From: Archivesica marissinica
Lineage: Eukaryota > Mollusca > Bivalvia > Venerida > Vesicomyidae
DNA length: 64,000 nt
NCBI GenBank assembly: GCA_014843695.1
Contig: CM026394.1
Coordinates: 34,114,164-34,178,163, forward strand
Direction: 5' to 3'
Shown: piece by piece, positions 50,388 through 61,974 of the stretch
Layout: every line of letters begins with the position of its first letter
Numbering within the stretch: position 1 is the stretch's first letter
Made by a program: the position numbers and the translations under genes
The notes under the pieces: model-generated
Seen by the model: the letters and a program-made list of their open reading frames with translations, nothing else
Told to the model about the DNA's origin: nothing
Databases searched by the model: none

Positions 50388-51339
50388 ATGACATCGTTGA
50401 CGAAACCTCCAGGGTTGACGAAACCTCTAGTTGACGAAACCTCCGACACCCCTCCACAAGCATACCCTGGGTCTACCCTTGGTCAGTTTACTACGCCTCA
50501 AAGACAGTATACCCTACCCTACGTACCAGTTGTCACGCCCGGAGTCGAACCTCCTCCGTGGGCTGTGAGCATGATGGAAGATATACAGAGCATCAAATGT
50601 ACAGTGGCAAGGATCGAACATGTGGAAAAAACCGTGAACTCTATAAGCTCAAAACTCAATGATCTAGAAATAAAAGTAAGTGTCATTGACAAGCGGGTTA
50701 TTGATGTCGAAAATGCTAGCGCCTATATAAGTAATCAATATGACCAACAATCGACTGAAACGAAGTCAGTCAAAGCCAATGTTAAAGGTATCCAAGACTC
50801 GTGCGCAACCCTTCAAAAACAAATAAGAACACTGGAAACACAACAGGAATCCACAACAGACCGAGTTCTAGATGGTGAATATCGTAATATGAGAGAGAAT
50901 CTAATATTCTATGGCATTCCTGAAACTCACAGACCACAGCACGGAGATTCTGTTACCACGGAACCCGAAAACAGCGAAGCCCTTGTGAAAGATTTCATCA
51001 AAAACTATTTAAAGGTAGATAGTGACAGCATGGCGTTTGACCGTGCACACAGAAATGGCAATCCGGAGTATTCGAAGAAACCCCGCCCACTGGTTGTTAA
51101 ATTTCAGTTACTCTGAACGCGAGACGGTTCGAACCACATCCTACACAGTCAAAGACGACTTGAAGAAAACCAACCATGGTGTGGGAATCCAGCTTCCGAA
51201 GGAATGGAGAGAAGCCCGTCGAGATCTGTACCCAGTCATGCTAACCGAAAAGCGCAAAGGACATAAAGTTAAGCTCGTTGCAGACAAACTTTACATCAAT
51301 GGGCAGCAGTACATGAGGCCGGTATCCTCGGCGCACTAG
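50388..51339 (+). pseudogene. LINE ORF1 (coiled coil, RRM-like), one frameshift
   Basis: N-terminal Pro/Thr-rich part, a coiled coil from about residue 70 to 165, then RNA-binding core motifs MRENLIFYGIPE, AFDRAHRNG and RPLVVKFQ. An extra T near 51112 shifts the frame. The C-terminal part YSERETVRTTSYTVKDDLKK to LYINGQQYMRP follows in the next frame. The protein resembles L1 ORF1p, which binds the element RNA. Confidence 0.85.
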
Positions 51340-51357
51340 GGAAGTCATGAAGAGCAG

Positions 51358-54300
51358 TTGAACATTATTTCGTGGAATATAAATGGACTAATACGTAAAT
51401 TATCGGATCCAGATTTTCTTGACATTATTTATATTCATGATATAATAATACTGACTGAAACATGGCTGTCACGAAATTCTCATTATAATTTAGACATTCA
51501 TGGATATTTTGCCTATCACCTATTTGGTAATAAATCGCCCCATACTAAGAAATGACGTTTCAGTGGCGGCATCACTATATATTGTAAATCGTATTTGCAA
51601 GAGACGATAACACTAGTGGAAACACACCAAAGTGGCAGTATGTGGTTAAAGCTTTGTAAAAGCCTATTTCATTTTGAAACTGATGTTTATTTATGCGGTA
51701 TTTATAAACCACCACAACAATCAAATGTACTCAGAAACCTTAACAATGATTTTGATGTATTTGAACAAATTGAAACTGATATAGAAAAATATCATGTTCA
51801 CGGTAAGGTCCTCTTAATCGGTGATCTAAATTGTAGAACTTCGAATGAACCAGATTATATCGTTTTTGACAGGTTTTTAGACAACAATATTGATGTACAA
51901 TCTAATGTTTACAGTCAGAGAGTAAACACAGATCACGTGTTAGACGCACATGGTAAACGTCTTATACAACTTTGTCAATCTACTGATTTACTTATATGTA
52001 ACGGTCGTCTATGTAATGATCAAACTGGCGAGCCTACATTCATTAATAATAATGGTTCAAGTGTTGTTGATTATTGTTTATTGAATAAGAATGACTTTAT
52101 TTACATTAATAACTTTTGCGTACAACCGCCCAATGATCTATCGGACCATTGCGCATTGAATAGTTGTATACAACGTAAACACAGTAAGGAATGCGAATCA
52201 CGTGATAATAATACAACCAATGGGGAATACTTAGAGTGGGACGATACGCTGACCGATACATTCCGTACACAATTATTGGACAGTAATGACCTACTTCAGC
52301 GACTGTCATCAGATTTAAATAACAATACAATAAATGAATCAGTACAGCAGTTCACACAATACATGCAGGATAAAGCTTTTAGTGTATTCAGAAAAGTTCG
52401 CAAACGGGTTCATAATCTGGCGAGCAATAATATAAGTAAAAATAGAAAGAGGTGGTTTAATAATGATTGTATTGCTGATAGAAAGCAATTTAATATAGCA
52501 AGAAATGCATTTTTAAGAAACAAAACACAGGAAGGTAAATTAATATTTCTAAGTAAAAGGAGAGATTATGTTAATTTAAAGCGTTTGCACAAACGGCAGT
52601 TTAATCGTAAGGAAAGCGAACGTATAAATAACTTAGCTAAATCAAATCCAAAAGCATTTTGGAAAAATGTAAAAGCTCAATATAAAACAAAAGGTCCAAA
52701 TATAGATAATGTTTCAATTGAAGATATGTTTACTCATTTTGATAACCTGTACGGCTCGCAAACAGAACATGATCAAGATAATTTTGAAAACACGGACACT
52801 CTTATTTATGATAATGACCTAGATACTGAGTTTACTGAGTCGGAGGTAAGAAATGCTGTATTCGCGCAAAATAACTCGAAAAGCCCGGGAACAGATCAAT
52901 TAATTACCGAAGTTTTTAAGTATTCGTTCGATATAATCGCGCCTTACCTGACTAAACTATACAATACTATATTTAGCTCTGGGGTTTTCCCACAAAGCTG
53001 GGGAGAAGGTATCATTATACCGATATTCAAGGGTGGTAATCGTGAAGCCAACAACTTTCGAGGAATCACACTTAATAATATAATTTCAAAAATATATTCA
53101 AAACTATTGGTCAATAGATTAATAAAATGGACTGATAAACATGACACACTTATTGATAATCAATTTGGTTTTCAGAAGATTAAATCCACTAGTGACTGTA
53201 TTTTTATTTTGCATGCCCTTATATGTAAAACTCTTGCTGCTAAGAAAAAACACTATGTAGCCTACTTGGACTGGCAAATGATGTTTGATAGAATTGATAG
53301 GGTTTACTTATGGGGGAAACTGCTTAATCCAAATGTTAGCACTAGATTTATAACTGCTCTAAAATCTATGTATACAGTAGTACGATCGTATATTCGCTAT
53401 GGGTCAAACACGTCTGATTGTATCACATCGAATATTGGCGTAAAGCAAGGAGACCCGTCCAGTAGCATTTTGTGGTTATTTTTTTGAATGATATATTAAA
53501 TAATATTAATGCAGATCTGAATGGAATAATGAACATTGGTGACCTACACATATTCTTACTATTATTTGCTGACGATGCTGTTGTGTTTGCGCAAGATCCT
53601 GAAGCATTACAATCTATGTTGAACGATATTGAGACTTATTGTAATACATGGGGCTTACGCCTTAATACTAATAAAACAAAAATTATGATTTTTGAAAATG
53701 GTCGACATTCTCGACATGATTTTTACATATATAATTCACGTATTGATATTGTAGAATCGTTTAAATATTTAGGTGTTCATCTATACAAGAACGGTAATTG
53801 GAATCGAACACAAACACTTGTAGCTAAGCACGCCTCTTTTTCTTTACATACATTATTTATTGCCTTTAATCAAGTAGACTTCCCATCATCGAGAAAGTTA
53901 AGCTTGTTTGATTCTCTTGTCTCACCAATTTTAAACTATTCAGCAGAATTATGGGGCTACCATGATGCACCCGATGTTGAATTAATACTTTCAAAATTTT
54001 GCAGAAAAATATTATGCGTAAGGCGCTCAACAAACCTAAATGCACTATATGGAGAACTTGGTTGTCTTCCCATGTCGATACGCAGACAATTACTAATGGT
54101 AAAATATTGGTTAAAATTATTGACTTTACCAGAAGATTCCTTACTTTATAAAACTTACCAACTGTTGAAAACTGATGTTGAAAACAAAAATTATCACAAC
54201 AAAATGAACTGGGCTTATCAGTTAAAAATATCGATACATGCGGACTGTCCTATTTGTGGCAAAACCAGTCAAGAATGCTTATTAATTACAATACTATAAA

Positions 54301-54739
54301 ATCACGCATATTAGACATATATTATCAACGCTGGTATACTGCTATCAATAACTCTGCACGTCTAGAGACATACAGTTTGTTTAAAAATGAATTTATCTTT
54401 GAAACTTACCGTGATTTTATTAAAGAAAACAAATACAGAATTGCCCTTACACGATTTAAAACATCATCGCATGATTTAGCTATTGAGCGTGGTCGTTACC
54501 TACACCTGCCACGAAACGAAAGATTATGTATTTATTGTAATTCGAGAATTTTGGGAAATGAATATCATTTCATACTAATCTGCCCACATTATGCAACTTT
54601 AAGATCGAAATTTATTAAAAGATATTACCATACCTGGCCGACTATACAGACATTTATTAATCTCTTGTCATGCAAATCCCAAAAAATCACTATCGATCTT
54701 TCCAAATTTATATATTTTGGAAATAAACAACGAACCTAA
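51358..54739 (+). pseudogene. LINE ORF2 (endonuclease, reverse transcriptase, Cys/His knuckle), broken
   Basis: An AP-like endonuclease starts NIISWNINGL and includes ILTETWLS and LLIGDLNCRT. A TGA replaces a codon at 51553, within the same frame. The reverse transcriptase covers NSKSPGTD, NFRGITLNN, VAYLDWQMMFDRID, GVKQGDPSS and FADDAVVFA, with a shift at a T run near 53480. A further break near 54280 precedes the C-terminal CIYCNSRILGNEYHFILICP knuckle. Catalytic residues are retained; three breaks remove function. Confidence 0.88.
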
Positions 54740-55105
54740 CACCTTTTTATATCATATACATGTATTTGAATACTAATAACCTATAATTATGCTCTTTTGT
54801 AAAATTCCATGTCACTGCCTGTTTCTACTGTTTAATTGCTATAAACATGTGTCTGTTTTATGCAATAAACTTATTGTATTGTATTGTATTGTATTAACAA
54901 CCGCTCCGACCTATTTTGTTTTTTAAACGTTCCAGTGATATAGATGCCGCACCACAACGAGATTGCTTCCGGGTGGTAGGGTCTAAAATAGTTCTTAGTG
55001 ACAGGTTAATGTACAGCTTGCATGTTTTTCCGTGAAGAAGAATGAAGTAGAATTAACTTTAAGTTCAGTGTTTGTAAACTATATAGAATAACATTGTGTT
55101 TTTAA

Positions 55106-56069
55106 AGCAGCATTACATCGTATGAAATAAAATATATTTGAAAAAATCTATTTTTACGTATGGGTAGCAATGCTGCTACACATTATAACATTATACTTTG
55201 TATGCTTATGTTCATTTGGTAAACAGTGTTTTTGTTGCGATAAAACAAACTCGAAACCGAAAGTAGGACTTTCCGAATCGATCGGTCACGCACTTGTTTA
55301 CAACCGGAACGCATTGTCCGCACTTGTTTACATTCGGAACGCATTGTCCGCACTTGTTTACATTCGGAACGCATTGTCCGCACTTGTTTACAACCGGAAC
55401 GCATTGTCCGCACTTGTTTACATTCGGAACGCATCGTCCGCACTTGTTTACATTCGGAACGCATCGTCCGCACTTGTTTACATTCGGAACGCATTGTCCG
55501 CACTTGTTTACAACCGGAACGCATCGTCCGCACTTGTTTACATTCGGAACGCATCGTCCGCACTTGTTTACATTCGGAATGCATCGTCCGCACTTGTTTA
55601 CATTCGGAATGCATCGTCCGCACTTGTTTACATTCGGAATGCATCGTCCGCACTTGTTTACATTCGGAATGCATCGTCCGCACTTGTTTACATTCGGAAT
55701 GCATCGTCTCCATTTGTCCCACTTTGTCTTTTTTAATTAAATTACTTGATATGTTGATTCATACCTCTGTTAGCTAAGTCTTTTAGGGACATTTCTACAT
55801 CCCCGCGAGGGGTTCGACATTAGAGGAAGAGAGATAGATGGTCTTTCATGTTCAAAATATATGCATTGTTTTCTACATCCTCAGTTGTTTCACGCATGCG
55901 CGCTGTGCGTGTTCACAGTTCGTATGTTGATAAACAAATTCGCGTATACGACGGTTTAAATGTATTGGAATTTTATCGTTTCTGAGCGACTATTTCGATT
56001 TTTGTAAACCCACACACATTAGTATTTATATTTTACCCAAAACATCCTTTATTACGATGTAATGCTGCT
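55106..56069. mobile_element. TTAA-flanked DNA transposon carrying a minisatellite
   Basis: Perfect 17-base inverted ends AGCAGCATTACATCGTA, each next to TTAA (55102-55105, 56070-56073). 964 bases with no transposase, so non-autonomous; TTAA targets fit piggyBac- or Kolobok-type enzymes. Inside are the 30-bp array, a SINE-E scrap at about 55797-55822 and an NRF1-like ACGCATGCGCGC at 55893. Confidence 0.9.
55286..55712. repeat. Minisatellite, 30-bp unit, about 15 copies
   Basis: The unit is GTCCGCACTTGTTTACATTC plus GGAACGCATT. Variants CAACCGG/CATTCGG, ATTG/ATCG and AACGC/AATGC are clustered along the array. The period is a multiple of 3, so both strands show spurious long frames. Confidence 0.95.
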
Positions 56070-56073
56070 TTAA

Positions 56074-56116
56074 GGAATTTAAGTGCCTTGCCAAAAGGCA
56101 CAATCGTAACAGCTAC
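56074..56116 (-). mobile_element. SINE-A fragment next to the TTAA transposon
   Basis: GAATTTAAGTGCCTTGCCAA, GGCACAATCGTAAC. Its other half is not seen at the left flank. Confidence 0.65.
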
Positions 56117-56179
56117 ATCTTATGCTACAGCTTTTGCTACAGCTATACATTATGTACGTTAACTAGTCAACTTTCACTA

Positions 56180-56692
56180 TGTTGTTTATTTGTGTCTATG
56201 GCACCATTTATGTACTGTCCAGATATGTCGAACATTATGTATCTCTATGGCACCATGTCTGTACTGTCCAGATATGTCGAACATTATGTATCTCTATGGC
56301 ACCATGTCTGTACTGTCCATATATGTCGAACATTATGTATCTCTATGGCACCATGTCTGTACTGTCCAGATATGTCGAACATTATGTATCTCTATGGCAC
56401 CATGTCTGTACTGTCCATATATGTCGAACATTATGTATCTCTATGGAACCATGTCTGTACTGTCCATATATGTCGAACATTATGTATCTCTATGGCACCA
56501 TGTCTGTACTGTCCATATATGTCGAACATTATGTATCTCTATGGAACCATTTCTGTACTGTCCAGATATGTCGAACATTATGTATCTCTATGGCACCATT
56601 TCTGTATTGTCCAGATATGTCGAACATTATGTATCTCTATGGCACCATTTCTATACTGTCCATATATGTCGAACATTATGTATCCCAAATGG
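56180..56692. repeat. Minisatellite, 49-bp unit, about 10 copies
   Basis: The unit holds ATATGTCGAACATTATGTAT, CTCTATGGMACCATKTCTGT and ACTGTCCA. The period is not a multiple of 3, so all three forward frames stay open. Confidence 0.95.
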
Positions 56693-56929
56693 TTGCATAA
56701 TTACCAAATAAATAAATATACTTTTGCAGAACATTTTATGGCTTTATAAATTTTCAATTCAAACAATTGTTTGTTCCAATTTCTTCCATACTAGCTTCGT
56801 ACGGGCATAGTGCAAGTCCTGTTAACATACATATGCACTGCTCTGTAATGAATGCACATTACTTAGTAGTTACATTGCCAGCGTATCGTAGTAATATCAA
56901 GCTTAGTATACATGTGAATTGCTCTTGGT

Positions 56930-57500
56930 TCGAAACAAAATAAATATATGTTTAAGATTTATACCATTTATAAATCGGAGATTAAGCTTTCGATTAAATC
57001 CACTGTTGTATACAATAGATATATACTGTACACTATAAACTATACATATGTTCAAACCAATCATTTGAACTACAGTACTTAATTGGTACATTCGTGCTAA
57101 TGCAATAAGAAAAACAATAAAATTGGATCTAAACAAAATTAAGAGTAGCTGAAACTGTCAAATAAGTAGCATACTTGTTTCAATGGCAGATACATATTAT
57201 AATTATTAGTACATTTATTTTAGAGTAGGACCATTTAAACCAGTCAATGTTAAACAGAAAACTAAATTAATGGCAATACGTTTAATTCGACGGAGTAAAT
57301 ATGTAGATATATTGGACCCGGGAGCATTAGTGTGGAAAAATAGCATCAAAAGCTTTTTGTAATATACAGATCAATGAAACGCAAATGTGCTAGCTGTTGG
57401 AAATTGGATGTATCACTTTTCTGATGTGGACCATTATTTCAAGACGATTTTAAAATATGATTCACTCCATTCTTCACTTATAAGCTTGTGAAGTCACCTG
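56930..57500. repeat. Receptor-gene upstream duplicate (paired with 61975-62750)
   Basis: AACTGTCAAATAAGTAGCAT, ACTTGTTTCAATGGCAGATA and the following GTAGGACCATTT match the region upstream of gene 3 (ACTGTCAAATAAATCACGTA, CTTGTTTCAAAGGCAGATAA). Confidence 0.75.
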
Positions 57501-57503
57501 CAG

Positions 57504-57618
57504 ATTGGATACTATATGTAGGGATGTTGGTGACAGTCGTTAGACCTATCTATGTCATTCCTACGAGAGAGGGACAAACTTATGGTCTTCCTTAATGGCA
57601 TCGTACAACTCGGACGTG
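57504..57618 (+). pseudogene. nAChR-like 5' fragment, decayed
   Basis: ATGTAGGGATGTTGGTGACA, GAGAGAGGGACAAACTTATG and TCGTACAACTCGGACGTG match the signal-peptide and N-terminal coding part of gene 1, with indels. It ends abruptly at a SINE-D fragment. Confidence 0.85.
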
Positions 57619-57785
57619 GTGTAGGTTCGAATCCCACTGAGGCTGTCGAATTCCCTCTAGCTGTCTTGCGGTCGGTCGGTAGTTCTACCCTGCTGGGAGG
57701 GGCACCCCGGGTGGCTTCCTTCACCGATAATGGCTGGAGAGGCGCCATGTTACCTAAGCTGTGTGTGACTTCAAACCCCAATTAA
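57619..57785 (+). mobile_element. SINE-D fragment interrupting the receptor pseudogene
   Basis: GTAGGTTCGAATCCCACTGA (B-box) to CCATGTTACCTAAGCTGTGT. The A-box half is missing. Confidence 0.8.
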
Positions 57786-57985
57786 TGAATTGACGAAATT
57801 TAGGCATATCTTGTATTTGGAGACGAGAAGACCATACAAGTGATATGAACAACGATAATGTGTAACTGAAACGGAAAGCGAAGACCAGTTAGCTAAATCA
57901 TATAACCGTTTCGAAAGCACTGTACTGCCATATGTATCAATGTTCTAAATACAATACACGGGCTTATCATAATAGAACAACATTA

Positions 57986-58214
57986 GTTTATACAAATTTA
58001 TTTAGCTCGATTGCGAAACAAGTTATTTCAACTTATATAAATCACTCTCGAGACCTCATTCCTGGTGGAATCCATCGCCACGAGGGAGAAGAGGCAACGT
58101 GGAATTTAAATGCCTTGCCTAAGGGCACACTCGTAACGGCTCCAGTGGGGCTCGAACTCCGGACCTTTCGCACCTGAAGCGAACGCGCATCCACTGCGCT
58201 ATCACGACTTCCAC
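57986..58214 (-). mobile_element. SINE-A copy, complete, 12-bp target duplication
   Basis: AGAACAACATTA at 57974-57985 and 58215-58226. Tail, body and head all intact. Confidence 0.95.
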
Positions 58215-58435
58215 AGAACAACATTACTAATGCATATGCGTTACGCCGATATAGTTTACGATCATAAATATATACTAGTACACAATTAGCGGGAAGAGAG
58301 TGCCTATACATGTTTAATGAATGAACAAAGAAAATAAATATATTTAATAATAATAATAAGGTAAAGAAATAGTTAAATAAATTATGAACGTTGGACCAGA
58401 ACATTTATATCTACATTTACTTAATTTGGCGTTGG

Positions 58436-58476
58436 TGCTTGTATTGGTGTATTAAATAATGTGTCACAAGAAATGA
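58436..58476 (+). pseudogene. nAChR-like 3' end scrap
   Basis: CTTGTATTGGTGTATTAAAT and TGTGTCACAAGAAATGAATG resemble the gene 1 end (ATTGTATTGCTTTATATAG, ACGTCACAAGAAAGTTAGTG). Probably the other end of the pseudogene at 57504. Confidence 0.55.
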
Positions 58477-58648
58477 ATGATTGAATGGAATATATCGGAA
58501 ATTATTTCGATGTCAACCATTAAACTCAATTAGCTATTAGATCAACGAAGCATACTTAATTGACTGTCATATCAATAGACGGCTTTAGAAAAGTCATTTT
58601 CTGCTACGTTCTTCAGATTTGGTAAATTATATATCGATGGATTCAGTA

Positions 58649-59947
58649 ATGAATTCTGTGAGGTGGTTAGTATCAGTAGTAATTTTTGCAGTATGCGTTA
58701 ACTGTCAATCGTACGAAAACGTGACAAACTTACGGTCTTCCTTACTGGCAGCGTACAACTCGGACGTGCTTCCATTGAACGATCATTCGGACGTGTTAAA
58801 TATTAATCTGACAATGTCCGTGTTTTCAATGGCGGAAGTGGATCCCTTACGGGGAGCAGTAACGATGGCCATTATGTTTGTCTGCGAATGGTACGATGAA
58901 AGACTAACGTGGACCTCGGGCGACCACGATGGAATATCCAATCTGTCTATTCAAAGTAAAGAAATATGGACCCCACCGTTGACAGTTGGAAACCCTGTAA
59001 AATTTACCAAATTAGACCAATCTTGGATGCAAGTTTCAGTTTCGTCGGACGGAAAAGCTTCCTACAGTGTTGGAGAATTACTTGAATTCACTTGCTCCTT
59101 CTACATGAAATTTTGGCCATTCGATAAACACGTGTGTACATTAAGCATAGTCACTTACGGTTATCCGATGAACATGGTTACTCTATCCGTACCGGGTACC
59201 GTCGCTAATACAGCGTTTTACACACAGAACGGCGAATGGACATTAGAGAAGGACTCAGTCGGGTACCGAATAGACAATAGTGTTGGTATGACGCTGGTGA
59301 TATATAGCTTCAAAATAGCGAGACAACCATCATTTTACTTGTTAACAATAATTATGCCGATGAACGGTATTGGAGCTTTGACTTGTTTGGTATTTCTTCT
59401 ACCCAGCGAGTCCGGTGAACGTGTCAGCTATTCAATAACGATTATGCTGTCGCTGGCCGTATTCCTTACAGTGACTGCCGAGGATCTTCCGAAGACATCT
59501 GAGCCGATTCCAATCATCTGTATGTATATTTTCTTCAACATGATGGTCTGCGTTGCAAGCCTTGCCTTTGTGATCCTGAATCTAGCATTGCACCACAGGG
59601 ACAAACATGTCCAGATATCTGTGTGGTATAGATCACTAATAGCATGCTGCCGATGCAGTAGGAACAAGATTAGCCTGGAACGGAGAGGTCAGCGCGATCA
59701 GAGCGAGAGTAGGAGTCAGAACTCATCTAATATAAAGTCCAACAACGTGTTACAAAGCGTAAAAAGTTTAGTTGAACTAGAAACTGATACTAGTAGTACA
59801 ATAGATGCAGAGAATGAACTTGCATGGACAGATGTAAGTGAAGCTATAGACAAACTGCTATTCTACATGATGGTTGTTATGACGTACATCCCATCTATCA
59901 TTATATTGGTTTATATAAATGTAGCCTCTGATTATGTCGAACAGTGA
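58649..59947 (+). CDS. nAChR-like Cys-loop receptor subunit, gene 2
   Basis: 432 residues, intronless, highly similar to gene 1 over the extracellular domain and M1-M3. Same Cys-loop (CSFYMKFWPFDKHVC), the same M2 with SGERV and LSLAVFLTVTAEDLP, and no vicinal Cys pair. The signal peptide (NSVRWLVSVVIFAVCVNC) and M3-M4 loop differ clearly. A start at 58637 (four residues longer) is possible; 58649 matches the paralogues. TTCTTCAG at 58610-58617 may be the acceptor of a 5'-UTR intron, as in gene 1. It was probably formed by tandem duplication of a once-retroposed gene. Confidence 0.92.
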   Translation: MNSVRWLVSVVIFAVCVNCQSYENVTNLRSSLLAAYNSDVLPLNDHSDVLNINLTMSVFSMAEVDPLRGAVTMAIMFVCEWYDERLTWTSGDHDGISNLSIQSKEIWTPPLTVGNPVKFTKLDQSWMQVSVSSDGKASYSVGELLEFTCSFYMKFWPFDKHVCTLSIVTYGYPMNMVTLSVPGTVANTAFYTQNGEWTLEKDSVGYRIDNSVGMTLVIYSFKIARQPSFYLLTIIMPMNGIGALTCLVFLLPSESGERVSYSITIMLSLAVFLTVTAEDLPKTSEPIPIICMYIFFNMMVCVASLAFVILNLALHHRDKHVQISVWYRSLIACCRCSRNKISLERRGQRDQSESRSQNSSNIKSNNVLQSVKSLVELETDTSSTIDAENELAWTDVSEAIDKLLFYMMVVMTYIPSIIILVYINVASDYVEQ

Positions 59948-60235
59948 CGTCAGTATAGCTATTTATAGACATGCCCACGTACCCCCATTTACATTGTGTT
60001 GTTTGTTACCCTGGTGCATTGCTATAGTCTGAAAATGTAGATGTAGATGTATATACAAATGTTCGTATCATAATAATGCATATTGTACATTGTATCTTAT
60101 ACAAACTGTTGCTATGCACGACGGTTGCTATTGGTGCGTAGCTGTGATTACGTAGTTGCTAGCAATGTTTTCCAGTGTTTAGTCAGAGTCAACTAGAACG
60201 ACAATTACGGAAATATAGAATGCCTCGTGGACAAT
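59948..60235. other. 3' flank of gene 2, nothing recognised
   Basis: AT-rich; no canonical AATAAA close to the stop was seen. Confidence 0.45.
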
Positions 60236-60239
60236 ATAA

Positions 60240-60370
60240 CCCATGATTGGGGCTACCAGCTGTATCATGGGCTACTACCTGTATCATGGGCTACTACCTG
60301 TATCATGGGCTACAACCTGAATTATGGGCTACTACCTGTATCATGGGCTACTACCTATATCAGGGGCTTA
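60240..60370. repeat. 19-bp tandem repeat, about 7 copies
   Basis: The unit is TATCATGGGCTACTACCTG with small changes. Confidence 0.92.
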
Positions 60371-60417
60371 TCGGTTTTCGGGCGTCTACGGTTTGTCAAT
60401 ATCGGTGAATAACATGT

Positions 60418-60495
60418 AGTGAGTCCTTTGAACGGTTGGTCGGTGAATAACTTATAGCTAGGCTCTTAAAAGGTTTGTCGGTGAATAACTTGCAA
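60418..60495. repeat. Short tandem repeat, 2 to 3 copies
   Basis: GGTTKGTCGGTGAATAACTT recurs at about 60434 and 60470, with a related TATCGGTGAATAACATGTAG at 60399. Confidence 0.75.
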
Positions 60496-60684
60496 CTTCT
60501 TACTGCCGAACAATCAGTCATGGTTATGATTCACAGGCGCAGTCTAGAACAGTTAGTTAATCTAAAATGTTATATGCAAGTTAAAAAGATAAAAGGATAT
60601 ACAAAGCTATAGATAAAAGCAGACAGTTCAAGGATTAGAGAGTGTGCGAGTCATGTCTGCTAACAAAAGGCGACATGCGTGTTT

Positions 60685-60962
60685 TACATTTATTTATCGT
60701 CGCTACCGATTATCCATATGAGCGACGCCTCCTGAAGAGATTAGTCATTTTAGATTTTTGGAGGATAGTGCAATGATACAGACAGCGACCCATTACAGAG
60801 TCTCCTCTGGTTCTTTTACGTGCATGATGTAAAGCACCGACACGAGACCTCGGTTTAACGTCCCATCTGAAAGACTGCTAATTGTATTAGGGTCAGACGG
60901 GGGATCGAACCTGCGATCCCTGGATTACCAGTCCAGCGTGTTACCACTGGACTACATATCTT
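60685..60962 (-). mobile_element. SINE-B copy
   Basis: Tail TTTATTTATCGTCGCTACCG to head TTACCACTGGACTACATATC. Confidence 0.9.
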
Positions 60963-60964
60963 AA

Positions 60965-61105
60965 CAGTCTATTCTATTCAGACCCATTCTAGAGACTCAT
61001 CTGGTTCTTTTACGTGCACGGTTTAAGAACCGACACGAGACCTCGGTTTAAAGTCCAATCTGAAAGATTATTAATTTTATTAGGATTAGACGTGGGATCG
61101 AATGT
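60965..61105 (-). mobile_element. SINE-B fragment, tandem neighbour
   Basis: GACCCATTCTAGAGACTCAT to TAGACGTGGGATCGAA. Tail and head are both missing. Confidence 0.8.
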
Positions 61106-61629
61106 TGGTTTTGGAATTGTTGCGTTCTATTTATGTATATATATGATGTATATGATTACGAAATATAAGAGAGTTTCACACGTGGCAACGGTAACATATT
61201 CAAATAAAGATGTAGTCGGGTTCTGTTGACTACGTATGGCATTTGACAGGAGAGCATCAGTGGCGTAGCTAGTGTAGGCCCCACTAATACATTGAGCACC
61301 GAATACACGATGGTGCTGCAAGAGTTTATGGGCAGCTCCCCCAGACACTTTTGAATCCTAGAACGTCGATGGTGCACGCTAGCGCATTTTAAGTTCGTTT
61401 TAGATCTTCAAATTTCGATGTGTTTTTTCAAAATGATATCACATTGAGTCTAAGATTGCTATACACAGAAATGAAATGCCACATAGACTATGCAAATATA
61501 TGATCGCGTCGTGAGATGTGTGACCGCTTGACTAGATTCTATACCATACAGACAGTTCAATACCTACTCCAAGACACAGAAGAAGACGCTCCAATTGCAG
61601 AAGCATGTCTTGTATTTTTATATCCCCAT

Positions 61630-61775
61630 GTGTTTAGCACGTATTCATGAGACCTCGGTTTAGAGTCTTATCGGCAAGACTGTTAACAGTATTAGGATCA
61701 GACGGGGGGACCGGACCTTCGATCTCTGAATTCACAGTCCAACGTGCTAACCACTGTCCAAACCATTGATCTGTA
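61630..61775 (-). mobile_element. SINE-B fragment, decayed
   Basis: GAGACCTCGGTTTAGAGTCT, AGGATCAGACGGGGGGACCG, CCAACGTGCTAACCACTGTC. Confidence 0.75.
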
Positions 61776-61974
61776 CGTATTAGTTACATTGTTGCATACT
61801 GAAATAATATGAAGCGTTGCACAAGTGTTAGAATCTATATGCGATATGTCTTTGCTCGAAAAAAGGGAAATTAAAAGTATCATTGTTAATTTAAATGAAA
61901 GGAGAGGACAATCATAAGCTATACAGCTTTCTGTCCAATTTCTTATATTAGTTGTTGTAACTAATCATATATTG

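Larger units (their letters stand above)
49824..54896 (+). mobile_element. L1/Tx1-like LINE, inactive
   Basis: A two-ORF non-LTR retrotransposon: a 5' region of about 560 bases, ORF1 (50388-51339), ORF2 (51358-54739), an AATAAA, and a 3' end of about five ATTGT units. TTAACAAC before 49824 and after the repeat may be a short target duplication. ORF1 and ORF2 both carry disabling changes, so it cannot move by itself. The clade was assigned from the ORF1 RRM-like layout and needs a tree. Confidence 0.88.

Noticed and set aside
55170..55740. Repeat proteins on both strands
   Set aside because: The 30-base minisatellite inside a transposon; no start context or homology.
56179..56749. Three parallel forward frames
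   Set aside because: The 49-base minisatellite; open in all frames.
57512..57785. Overlapping frames on both strands
   Set aside because: They fall in a receptor pseudogene fragment and SINE-D.
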